This document shows positions 15,369 to 23,298 of a stretch of DNA of 30,302 nucleotides, in pieces. Where the stretch lies: NCBI GenBank assembly GCA_039804165.1, contig JBDRZZ010000019.1, positions 1-30,302 of the forward strand, given 5' to 3'. Source of the stretch: a candidate division WOR-3 bacterium. Its GTDB lineage: Bacteria; Hydrothermota; UBA3072. Numbering within the stretch: position 1 is the stretch's first letter; the number at the start of each line of letters is the position of its first letter. The notes under the pieces are model-generated. The model saw only the letters and a list, made by a program, of their open reading frames with translations, was not told the DNA's origin and did no database searches. The position numbers and the translations under genes were made by a program.

Positions 15369-17402
15369 ATGTTACTATTTTTACTTTCAATAACAGTAAA
15401 TAAAAGCAATCTTTATTTAGAAACTCGCCTCTTTAATAATAGTGCTTATTCAGATTATATTTATATAACAACTGACGAAGGAGGCATTCTTTCTTTTAAT
15501 CCTGAAGATAGTTCATGGGCCACAATAAATTCTATTTCCGGTCTCCCCTCTAACAAAACAAAAGAGATTTTCATAAGAGGAGATTCTGTTTTTGTTCTTC
15601 TAAATGGAGGCATCGTAATTCTCAATAAAAGACTAGAAAGAATAAATTTCCAGGAAATAAATTCTCTATTTTTCTCAGACACCTCCATCTATACAATCAA
15701 GATAAATAAAGATAAAGTTCTTCTCGGATCCTCAAGAGGAATTCAGTGGTTTAACTTAAAAGATTTTGGCGCTCTTTCCAAAAAAGTAGAAAATAAAGAT
15801 TATGGCTTTAAAGTTTTTGAAATCTTACCCCTTGACACTTGTTTTTTAGTCGGAACAAATAGAGGTGTTTACAAAATATCTTCTAATTTAAACGATACAC
15901 TATTGATTAAACCCTTAGGAGAAACTTATTCTATTTTAGTTTCTCATCTTGGAATCTGGGCTGGTGGAAGTTGGGGATGCAAAGAAATTTTATCTGATAC
16001 AGGGAGTTTTTCGGAATACACAGTTCGGGACATTAAAGAAATAGATGAAAAGATTTACATAGGAACAAATGGAGGGCTTTATAAGTGGAGCGGAAATATT
16101 TGGGAAAAGATTTACGGAGGAGATATTAGAGGATTTTATAAGGTTTCTGATTCTTTAGCTTTAGTTGTAAGAGGAGAAGGAATTTTATTTGAAGGAACCT
16201 CTAATTTTATTTACCCTCCGGGAATCTCTTCAAATTTAGTAACAGACTTAACTCAAACTCCAGATGGTAAAATTTATGTGGTTCATAAATTTAGTAGAAG
16301 TATTTCTGTATTCGATGGAAAAAAATGGAAAATAGTGAATAGAAGAAATAACTGGAACCTTCCTGGAGGCTATCTTTTTAATATAGAATCCGACTCCAAA
16401 GGTAGAATATATTTAGGACTTTGGTATTGGTTTGAAAAAGATGATACTTCCCACATTCCTGTTATATTTTGTTGGGAGCCAAATAAAGATACAATGCCAT
16501 ACCCAATACTTCCACCTCTTTATGGTAGAACTATTAGTGGAATGCTCATAGATAAAAACGATAACTTATGGATAGGAATTATACGAAAAGACGGGAGTTA
16601 TGTCTTAAGAATGCAAAGAACAAACGAAAATTCTTTTGATTGGAGAATATACCAAGATCCTGAAGTTAAATGGAAAAGGGTGTTTGCTGAAGGAATAGAA
16701 GGAATTTATTGTGGAAATTCTCCCACAGATGGTGGAGCAGGTATTCACATATTAAAAGAGGACGGAAGGTGTATAAAAATAAGAGGAAATCTTGGTTCAA
16801 GCACAACTTCAATGACTTCAGATCTAATAGGGAATATATGGGCTGGTTTAGAAAATGGACTTGTATATATTGTTGGAGAAAGTATTGAAAGAAGTTATTC
16901 TACAGGAAAGATTGATGGATTAGCTACTGATTATAAAAAAGGAGTTTGGTGTTATAACTCTACAACAGGTTTAAGTTATCTTTCTCCCAATGGAAGTTGG
17001 GAATCTTTACCTTCAGAATTAAAGAATTTAGAACCATTTGATCTAAAAGATGTCATTTCTCCTCTTCACATTCTTGAACGCAATAAACTTTTTATTTGCA
17101 CTTATAAGGGATTATATGAATTTGAGTTAAATCTTAACGAAAAGGATCTCTACAAAGTAGATGTTTATCCAAATCCATTCAATGCTTCTATTAATGAAGA
17201 GCTTCACTTTTCTGCAAGAAACCTTGGAGGAAAAGAAATTTTAATTTACGATTTAACTGGGAATAAAAAAGGCTCCTATAAAGTTCCTCAAGGTGAAAAC
17301 GATTTCTCAATAATTATTGATCTTCCTTCAGGGTTATACATTTATCTTGTAGTAACTAATGGTGAAGTAATTGGAAGGGGTAAATTTGTTGTTGTGCGTT
17401 AA
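15369..17402 (+). CDS. Secreted beta-propeller protein with type IX sorting domain, PorZ-like in layout
   Basis: A 677-residue protein made mostly of short strand-turn repeats of the two-component-regulator-propeller kind, e.g. 'IYITTDEGGILSFNPEDSSW', 'INSISGLPSNKTKEIFIRGD', 'IYIGTNGGLYKWSGNIWEKI', 'GNIWAGLENGLVYI'. They probably form one or two multi-bladed propellers over about residues 20-590. The C-terminus (about 595-677) is a sorting domain: 'VYPNPFNASI', then 'LIYDLTG' and 'LPSGLYIYLV'. The N-terminal 'MLLFLLSITV' is a short hydrophobic signal. The layout (N-terminal propellers plus a sorting domain) resembles PorZ of the type IX attachment complex, but length and repeats alone cannot prove this; it could be any surface propeller protein. 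The ATG abuts the mazG stop codon and has no ribosome site. Confidence 0.7.
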   Translation: MLLFLLSITVNKSNLYLETRLFNNSAYSDYIYITTDEGGILSFNPEDSSWATINSISGLPSNKTKEIFIRGDSVFVLLNGGIVILNKRLERINFQEINSLFFSDTSIYTIKINKDKVLLGSSRGIQWFNLKDFGALSKKVENKDYGFKVFEILPLDTCFLVGTNRGVYKISSNLNDTLLIKPLGETYSILVSHLGIWAGGSWGCKEILSDTGSFSEYTVRDIKEIDEKIYIGTNGGLYKWSGNIWEKIYGGDIRGFYKVSDSLALVVRGEGILFEGTSNFIYPPGISSNLVTDLTQTPDGKIYVVHKFSRSISVFDGKKWKIVNRRNNWNLPGGYLFNIESDSKGRIYLGLWYWFEKDDTSHIPVIFCWEPNKDTMPYPILPPLYGRTISGMLIDKNDNLWIGIIRKDGSYVLRMQRTNENSFDWRIYQDPEVKWKRVFAEGIEGIYCGNSPTDGGAGIHILKEDGRCIKIRGNLGSSTTSMTSDLIGNIWAGLENGLVYIVGESIERSYSTGKIDGLATDYKKGVWCYNSTTGLSYLSPNGSWESLPSELKNLEPFDLKDVISPLHILERNKLFICTYKGLYEFELNLNEKDLYKVDVYPNPFNASINEELHFSARNLGGKEILIYDLTGNKKGSYKVPQGENDFSIIIDLPSGLYIYLVVTNGEVIGRGKFVVVR

Positions 17403-17410
17403 ATCATAAA

Positions 17411-19366
17411 TTAAGGCATTAATCCCCCCAGAGTCTCTCTTGTTATTTTAACTTCAGGAATACCCTTTAACTCAAAACTTAATCTATAATCCCAATCTTC
17501 TCCAAACTTATTTACAGACATTAAAATACGCCAACAATGCAAATCTCGGTTAAGATCCACACTTGTGTTTGTAATTTTATTTCTTTCAAAATCATAATGA
17601 GCATTAACCCTTAAAATCCAATTAGGAGTAGGATTAAACCCTACTCCTAAATCAGCTTGTTGGATGCGAGACTCCTTAGTAAAATCAATCGAATGTCTTA
17701 GATAAAGATCAAAAGGATTACCCTCAACATTACTTCTAAATTCTAAGTAAGTATTAACTCTTTTAGATCCAAACTCCTTTCCCTTTATATCATAAGAAGT
17801 AGAATAATCTTGTTTCAAAAAATCTCCTATCCAAAAACTTCCGTTAATAGATATAGGAGAAAATTCCTTTTCCTTTTGACGATAGTTAGTGGAAAAGTTT
17901 ATTGAGGCAAAATCATATCTTTTATCTCTGATCTTACATTGAAATAAGTTTGAAAGAGAGAGAATAAATGACCTTTGCCCATAAGGAAGAGAAAACTCGG
18001 CAATTGGAGAAACCTCAACTTCTTTTGGGTAAGGAGCATAAGAGAAAGAAACCGAAGGAGTAACAATATGCCTAAACTTACTTATAGGAGGAATCCCAAA
18101 AAAGGAAACTCCATATATATTTGTTTTTATTGCCATAGAAGACTCCCAGTGGTTAATTGTAATATTCTCTCTTTCATAATAATCACTCTCACCAGAAATC
18201 CCCATATTTAAATTGAAAATATACAAATTAAAATTTAAATTGGTTCTTCCAGAGAAACCAGAAGCCCAGTGATTAGTTTCATCTCTAACAAACTTATAAA
18301 AACTTCTAAAATTAACAAAACCTATCTTAAATGTTGGAAAAGTTAAATTAACTGAAGGCCATCTTTTATAAATTTCCTCTGTAGTAAGATTTTCGCGATG
18401 ATCGAGAACAAAATCTGTTCTTGCCCCTAAAATTTCTCCATTCCATGATAAACTATAATTTATCTCTTTCTCTAGAATTTTTTCAACTTCTCCAGGCTCA
18501 TAGTCCTTTGTATAATCTCTATCAGACTCCAACCTCGTATCAGCATTCAACCGAATCCCCCACATTTCTCCTTTAGTATTCCCTCTTATCAACCATCTCT
18601 CTTTTCCACTTTCTCTCTCTTTAATATAACTACCACTGAAATCTCCAATACTATAAGGAAGCAAATTCCATCTAAACTCGTCAATATGGAAGCTAATACC
18701 CTTTTTAGTATAATAATTTGAGTAAAAAATAAGATCTGCGTGGGGGCCTAAAGTTTGATACCACCCTATTTTCTTTATGTAATTTCCTCCATAAAAAGAA
18801 GTCCCAAACTCAGGCCTTAATAATCCTGAAGCTCTTTCCTTTTTTATTGATTGAAAATAAAACGGGACAAAGAAAACAGGAATATCTTGCACCAAAAGGA
18901 TAACAGGCTCAGCTACTAAACTCTCATCAATATTAATTCGCATCCTTGGAGAATAAAACCAGTAATGGGGAGGATCAAGTTCACAAGTTGTGTAATATCC
19001 ATCCTTTATTTTTAAACTTCCTTCTTTAAAGTATCTAATTCTTTTCCCAAAAAACCAACCATTCTCTACCTCTGTCTTTGCCTGATAAGCATCTCCAATT
19101 TCTCTATCCACATCATAACTCATTTCTTTTGCCTTTATTTCACTACTTCCATCATTAAAAACAACTTCTCCTTTAGCGGTCAGTTTTTTTTTATTTAAAT
19201 CATATAAAATACTATCGGCAGAAAGACTTAATTTACCTTGGTTTGTTTTCGCATTTCCATAAATTAAAACAAAAGAAGAGTCAACATTAAAGAAAATTCT
19301 ATCTCCAGAATAAATGAAAATTTCCTCAGAATTGGAAAGAAAAAATAAAAGAATAAAAAAGCCCAT
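17411..19366 (-). CDS. lptD: LPS-assembly outer-membrane protein LptD
   Basis: Outer-membrane translocon that inserts LPS into the outer leaflet. After a short signal ('FFILLFFLS') comes a periplasmic OstA/LptA-like beta-jellyroll ('GNAKTNQGKLSLSADSILYD', 'LTAKGEVVFNDGSSEIKAKEM', 'GYYTTCELDPPHYWF'). The LptD signature follows: 'EPVILLVQDIPVFFVPFYFQ' and 'RASGLLRPEFGTSFYGGNYI'. The remaining 450 or so residues are alternating aromatic strands of a large barrel. At 651 residues it is shorter than E. coli LptD (784). Its start is 31 nt after the lpxD stop, and no clear ribosome site is seen. Its stop codon is 8 bp from the opposing propeller gene's stop. It implies LPS or a comparable glycolipid at the cell surface. 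Confidence 0.88.
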   Translation of the reverse strand: MGFFILLFFLSNSEEIFIYSGDRIFFNVDSSFVLIYGNAKTNQGKLSLSADSILYDLNKKKLTAKGEVVFNDGSSEIKAKEMSYDVDREIGDAYQAKTEVENGWFFGKRIRYFKEGSLKIKDGYYTTCELDPPHYWFYSPRMRINIDESLVAEPVILLVQDIPVFFVPFYFQSIKKERASGLLRPEFGTSFYGGNYIKKIGWYQTLGPHADLIFYSNYYTKKGISFHIDEFRWNLLPYSIGDFSGSYIKERESGKERWLIRGNTKGEMWGIRLNADTRLESDRDYTKDYEPGEVEKILEKEINYSLSWNGEILGARTDFVLDHRENLTTEEIYKRWPSVNLTFPTFKIGFVNFRSFYKFVRDETNHWASGFSGRTNLNFNLYIFNLNMGISGESDYYERENITINHWESSMAIKTNIYGVSFFGIPPISKFRHIVTPSVSFSYAPYPKEVEVSPIAEFSLPYGQRSFILSLSNLFQCKIRDKRYDFASINFSTNYRQKEKEFSPISINGSFWIGDFLKQDYSTSYDIKGKEFGSKRVNTYLEFRSNVEGNPFDLYLRHSIDFTKESRIQQADLGVGFNPTPNWILRVNAHYDFERNKITNTSVDLNRDLHCWRILMSVNKFGEDWDYRLSFELKGIPEVKITRETLGGLMP

Positions 19367-19396
19367 AAAGCTTAGAAAATGAAAAACATTTTCTAC

Positions 19397-20404
19397 TTAT
19401 TTATTTAAATCCTCAAGTTTCTTAACTCTATTAAAAAGTTCAGGCAATCTTTTAAAATAACTGATAAGCCGCATCATCTCCATCTTCCTAATAGCAGGAT
19501 ATCCAAAAACAACTTCTCCATCTTCCACATCTCTATCAACCCCTGATTTTGCCACAACTTTTGCACCTTTACCAATTTTTATGTGATCTGCAATTCCAAC
19601 TTGTCCTGCAATAACAGCACCATCTTCTATCTCACAACTACCACTAATACCAACTTGAGCAAGGATAATTACATTCTTTCCAATTTTAACATTATGGGCA
19701 ATATGAACTCCATTATCTATCTTGGTTCCCTCCCCAATAATTGTATCCCCTATTGTCCCCCTATCAATCATAGAAAGAGCTCCTATTTCCACCCTGTCTT
19801 CTATTACAACTCTTCCAATATGAGGAATAGCTTCAAATTTTTCTCCCACTTGATGATAACCAAATCCAGAAGAACCTATAACAACGCCAGGGTAAATTAT
19901 TACCTCTTTTCCAATCTTAGTATTATCCAAAATAATAGAATGAGGATAAATCACACTCCTATCACCAATCTCTACATCATTTCCTATATAGGAGAATGGA
20001 AAAATATTTACATCATTACCAAAAACACAGTTTTCTCCAATAAAAACATTTTTACCAACTTTTACATTCTTTCCCATCTTTACATGCTTTAAATTTTCCA
20101 AATTCTCAATTTGTCCTTCGCAAACTTTCGGCTTTTTCCAGTAGAATTCTTTTAATATTCCTATCATCGCACCTTTTACATCTTCCACCTTAATCCAAGC
20201 CTTAGCAGGACATTCCTTCACAGTATCTGGGACAATGCTTGCAGCTTTATCTAAACCTTTTATAGAAAAAACTTTTCTCCCGTCAAAGATAAAAACAAGA
20301 TGCCCTTCCCGAACATCTGAAATTTCAGAAATACCTTTTATTTCAAAATTAGAATCTCCCCTTACTTCTTTTTTTAAAAAATCTGCAATCTCTTTTATCT
20401 TCAC
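19397..20404 (-). CDS. lpxD: UDP-3-O-acylglucosamine N-acyltransferase
   Basis: Adds the second acyl chain to UDP-3-O-acylglucosamine in lipid A synthesis. The N-terminal uridine-binding domain ('[20 protein letters not shown]', '[15 protein letters not shown]') precedes a left-handed beta-helix of hexapeptide repeats from about residue 105 to 300. '[12 protein letters not shown]' contains the catalytic histidine (H237, equivalent to E. coli H239 in 'IAHN'). 'GSSGFGY' and '[17 protein letters not shown]' are the conserved binding loops. The tail ends with a helix ('[14 protein letters not shown]'), as in LpxD trimers. At 335 residues it is normal. The start is GTG, overlapping the upstream gene's stop as GTGA (20401-20404). 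Confidence 0.95.
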   Translation of the reverse strand: MKIKEIADFLKKEVRGDSNFEIKGISEISDVREGHLVFIFDGRKVFSIKGLDKAASIVPDTVKECPAKAWIKVEDVKGAMIGILKEFYWKKPKVCEGQIENLENLKHVKMGKNVKVGKNVFIGENCVFGNDVNIFPFSYIGNDVEIGDRSVIYPHSIILDNTKIGKEVIIYPGVVIGSSGFGYHQVGEKFEAIPHIGRVVIEDRVEIGALSMIDRGTIGDTIIGEGTKIDNGVHIAHNVKIGKNVIILAQVGISGSCEIEDGAVIAGQVGIADHIKIGKGAKVVAKSGVDRDVEDGEVVFGYPAIRKMEMMRLISYFKRLPELFNRVKKLEDLNK

Positions 20405-21354
20405 TTGTATAATTCGGCTATCTTAGGAAGAACTTTCTCAACAATTCGTTCTTTAAGATTTTCTTCCACTCCAACCTCGACGTTTTCAGAAGCTACAATC
20501 CCTTCTTTTTTTCTATCTACAATAGAATATTCAAATAAAATATTTCCTCCTTCAATCCAAACTCTCCCAATTAATACAAAAGTTATTCCAGACATATTTA
20601 GAAACTGTGTCGCAAGAGAAAGATTACTACTTACTTCCTCCTCATCTTCTATTGCTAAGCTCTTTTTTGTTTGAGTGAGATCAGCTGACTTAATCTCTTC
20701 AAAAGCTTTCCCCAAACCTTCTTTAATTGAGCTAAATATTAAATTTTTAATTCTACTTCCAAGACTTCTTGACTTAGAATCTGCATCTTCTTCCTTAAAT
20801 TTAAAGATGTAATACTCAATTTTCTCTCCTACCACTACCTCTGGAACAGACATTTTATTCAAAGCCTCTATTACCTTATTAGTTATATCATACATCTCCT
20901 CTGCGTATATAACAACCCCAGTAGAAACATCAAGAATTAAAGAAAAACCCTCTTCCTTCGCAATCTCTGAAACCACTGTATCTATTTTCTGTATTAGAGG
21001 TTGCATCAATTCTTTGTTTAATGTTTCTGCTTTACCATCTTTCCGATAAATTTCATTAATGTAATTATCAAGCTCAGCTTTCTTCTTTTGAATTTCCTCC
21101 ATCCTACGTAACTTTGCTTCCTCTGTCAGCATAAATGATTGCGTCTGCAAGTTTTTCTGAAGTTGCTCAAGTTCTTCTTGCCGTCGATTTATCTCTTTCT
21201 TCCATTCCTGAATTTTCTTCTCAAATTCAGCTTTTACCTCTTTTGCCTTTCCATACTCTGAAAGAATCCTTTGAGAATCAATATAACCTATCTTCTGTTG
21301 TGCAAAAATAGGCAATGCAAAAACAAAGAGAAAAATTTTAAAATTCCTTTTCAT
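20401..21354 (-). CDS. OmpH/Skp-family chaperone fused to a TolB-N/CsgG-like domain
   Basis: After a signal peptide ('[12 protein letters not shown]'), residues 21-166 match the OmpH/Skp periplasmic chaperone: the strand '[18 protein letters not shown]', a long charged coiled coil (about 40-115), and the closing '[29 protein letters not shown]'. Skp holds unfolded outer-membrane proteins on their way to BamA. Normal Skp is 160-180 residues; this protein has 317. The extra 172-317 has an alpha/beta pattern: '[11 protein letters not shown]' strand, helices, '[22 protein letters not shown]', '[20 protein letters not shown]'. This resembles the N-terminal domain of TolB-like and CsgG/FlgO-like envelope proteins ('gadyvl.G.v... 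l.D..tG.i'). The resemblance is by eye only. SD GGGAGGAG precedes the ATG. It overlaps its upstream neighbour by 17 nt and lpxD by 4 nt. Confidence 0.8.
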   Translation of the reverse strand: MKRNFKIFLFVFALPIFAQQKIGYIDSQRILSEYGKAKEVKAEFEKKIQEWKKEINRRQEELEQLQKNLQTQSFMLTEEAKLRRMEEIQKKKAELDNYINEIYRKDGKAETLNKELMQPLIQKIDTVVSEIAKEEGFSLILDVSTGVVIYAEEMYDITNKVIEALNKMSVPEVVVGEKIEYYIFKFKEEDADSKSRSLGSRIKNLIFSSIKEGLGKAFEEIKSADLTQTKKSLAIEDEEEVSSNLSLATQFLNMSGITFVLIGRVWIEGGNILFEYSIVDRKKEGIVASENVEVGVEENLKERIVEKVLPKIAELYK

Positions 21355-22297
21355 CTCTCCTCCCTTTTCCTTTAATAAAAGTTCCTATACTAAATATAAA
21401 TTCATTATCAGTAAACACTCCATAATATCTTCTATTTTCAAATATTATTGAAACCGGAAGCTCAAACTCTGAAAAAGATAAACCTCCCAAAATTCTATCT
21501 GCCTTCACACTAACCCCATTCCCCATAGAATAAATTTTACCATAACCCAACTTAAGAAATCCATAGGTAAAACCAAACAAACTCTCTTTCCTATCAAAAG
21601 AAAAACTTATATTCCCATTTTCTCCAAATGAGTAATTAAAACCAACCCTTAAAGGTTTATCCAGTTCAAAATCAGACTTCTCACCCATTGATTCTTTCTC
21701 TATTTCTTCGTAAGGAGAATAATATCCTCCAAAACTTAAATTCTCAAGATTAAAATTAAAACCTAAACCCAAAGAATAACCTCTAAAATAGATTGAGATA
21801 GTATCATAAACATCATGATATTGCCTAAAATCAATCCACCACTTCTCTTCTATTTTTCCTGTTAACAAATTAAAATCAGTCCCTAATGAAATTAAACCGA
21901 AGCTCTTCTTTAAGAAAATGCCGAAACGAGATAAGCCACCTTTCCTTATGAAATAATCGGTGCAATAATAAAAATCTTCCGAATCTTGAGTAAAAGCTTC
22001 TAAACGAGAGCGATAAAGGATTTCAAAACTTCCCCCAGTATAAAACCCAAAATGTAAAGGAATAACAAAAGATGTAGAATACAAATCTCCATCTCTTGTA
22101 TCAATATAATCATCTGTAAAGATAGAAAAATTAACAGAAATACAACTAGCAGTATCTGCAACTGCAGGATTTACAAGAACATTACCAATAATAGCGGGAT
22201 TTTCTGAAAATCCATTTCCTCCAACCCATTCTCCAGGAAGTTTATCCGAAAGATTAGGGTTTAAGGATAAAATAAAAATAAGAATTAACCTAATCAT
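21338..22297 (-). CDS. Probable outer-membrane beta-barrel protein, unknown family
   Basis: I do not recognise a named family. The ATG at 22297 gives a signal peptide 'MIRLILIFILSLNPNLS' and forms an ATGA overlap with the gene before it; a GTGGAG ribosome site lies about 8 nt upstream. A longer TTG-started reading (22315) would add six residues before the signal and is less likely. The mature protein starts 'GGNGFSENPAIIGNVLVNPAVADTAS', an 'NPA' pattern typical of FadL/PorV/UPF0164-like barrels. It continues as alternating aromatic-glycine strands such as 'SLGLGFNFNLENLSFGGYYSP' and 'LRVGFNYSFGENGNISFSFD'. No C-terminal aromatic residue closes it in the classical way, although the last residue is Phe. 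Its place between bamA and the skp homologue suggests a role in outer-membrane assembly or structure. Confidence 0.6.
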   Translation of the reverse strand: MIRLILIFILSLNPNLSDKLPGEWVGGNGFSENPAIIGNVLVNPAVADTASCISVNFSIFTDDYIDTRDGDLYSTSFVIPLHFGFYTGGSFEILYRSRLEAFTQDSEDFYYCTDYFIRKGGLSRFGIFLKKSFGLISLGTDFNLLTGKIEEKWWIDFRQYHDVYDTISIYFRGYSLGLGFNFNLENLSFGGYYSPYEEIEKESMGEKSDFELDKPLRVGFNYSFGENGNISFSFDRKESLFGFTYGFLKLGYGKIYSMGNGVSVKADRILGGLSFSEFELPVSIIFENRRYYGVFTDNEFIFSIGTFIKGKGRRDEKEF

Positions 22298-23298
22298 TTT
22301 GGAAACTCCACCCAAACAAATTTTATTTCTCCCCCTTCAAGCTTCTCAACCCCAATTCCTCCTAATTCCCCTTGTGCTTTTACAACAATGTGGAATGTAT
22401 CAAAAACCGGAACGTCTTTAAAGAAAGGAGCTAAATCAAAACTCATTGTGTCTTTCTCCGAAGAGTATATTGGATAAAATATATATCCCATTTTCATTAT
22501 TCGCGCTTCTACCCCAAAAGGAATTTTATCTTTAACCTTAAATGATAACTTCGCTTCTGCTACTTTATTTAAATGATTCGGCAAAGAATCTCTCGGGAAG
22601 AAAAGATGAGTCTGGATTGAAAGACCTCTTCCAACCAAAAGAGAATCCTTAAAAATCGTATCTTGAAAAGGATTCTTAATTATATAAATTCCATCCTTTA
22701 AATAGAATAAAAAATCTCCACTTGCATTTTTCGTTTTTAAGACGGTCCCCACAAGACCAAATAAATAAAATGAATCTGAATGAACAGCAAGTCCAAAATT
22801 ATTAATTGCATTAATTATGGAATCCCTTAAAGAAAGAGAATCTCCAAGAAAAATAAGAGGATTTGTGTCATTTATTGCTACAGTTTTTAAAGGATGCAAG
22901 GTATCAATAAGACGTCCCACATCACTCCATAAATAAATAGAATCCTCATCCCATTTCTCCTTAACTTTATAGAAAGTAATTAAAGCCCCTCCAGAGTCAG
23001 AAGCAAACTTAATAAAAAGACTATCAAAGCTATCCGGAATAGAATCAAATTTCATTATTGAATAAGAATCAAAAGGCCCTTTATTACCACAAAACAAATA
23101 ATAAGAATCTCCTGTAGGAATAGCTTTAACTTTTGTATAAATTGAATCAATCTTTATAGTTTTTGTAAAAACAGGAACTGGTGCAATGTTGTATTCCTTC
23201 TTAGATCCACACCCTATCCCAAATAACACTAAAGAGAAGAAAAAAAACCTATTCAACAATTTTAAAATGTTGTCCCTAACTGGAAATGAGGTTTCCAT
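22294..23298 (-). CDS. Predicted envelope lipoprotein with DNRLRE-like region, unknown function
   Basis: A 334-residue protein with a hydrophobic stretch 'FFFFSLVLFGIGC' and C30 as a likely lipidated cysteine. The lipobox is atypical (Gly at -3). The body is beta-rich with patterns like 'DSFDSLFIKFASDSGGALITFYKVKEKWDEDSIYLW', which recall DNRLRE-type jellyrolls ('vy.v...W.E..v.W'). This is a by-eye resemblance only. The ATG at 23298 follows GAGGG by 9 nt and overlaps the end of bamA by 37 nt. TTG codons just after the bamA stop would give a shorter signal peptide, so the start is not certain. It lies directly after bamA and overlaps the next barrel gene by 4 nt, so it may be an accessory of the barrel machinery or the partner of that barrel. 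Confidence 0.55.
   Translation of the reverse strand: METSFPVRDNILKLLNRFFFFSLVLFGIGCGSKKEYNIAPVPVFTKTIKIDSIYTKVKAIPTGDSYYLFCGNKGPFDSYSIMKFDSIPDSFDSLFIKFASDSGGALITFYKVKEKWDEDSIYLWSDVGRLIDTLHPLKTVAINDTNPLIFLGDSLSLRDSIINAINNFGLAVHSDSFYLFGLVGTVLKTKNASGDFLFYLKDGIYIIKNPFQDTIFKDSLLVGRGLSIQTHLFFPRDSLPNHLNKVAEAKLSFKVKDKIPFGVEARIMKMGYIFYPIYSSEKDTMSFDLAPFFKDVPVFDTFHIVVKAQGELGGIGVEKLEGGEIKFVWVEFPK

Noticed and set aside
19583-20092. Plus-strand open frame of about 169 codons opposite lpxD
   Set aside because: It is the mirror of the lpxD hexapeptide repeats and is Asn/Ile/Tyr-rich with no family resemblance.
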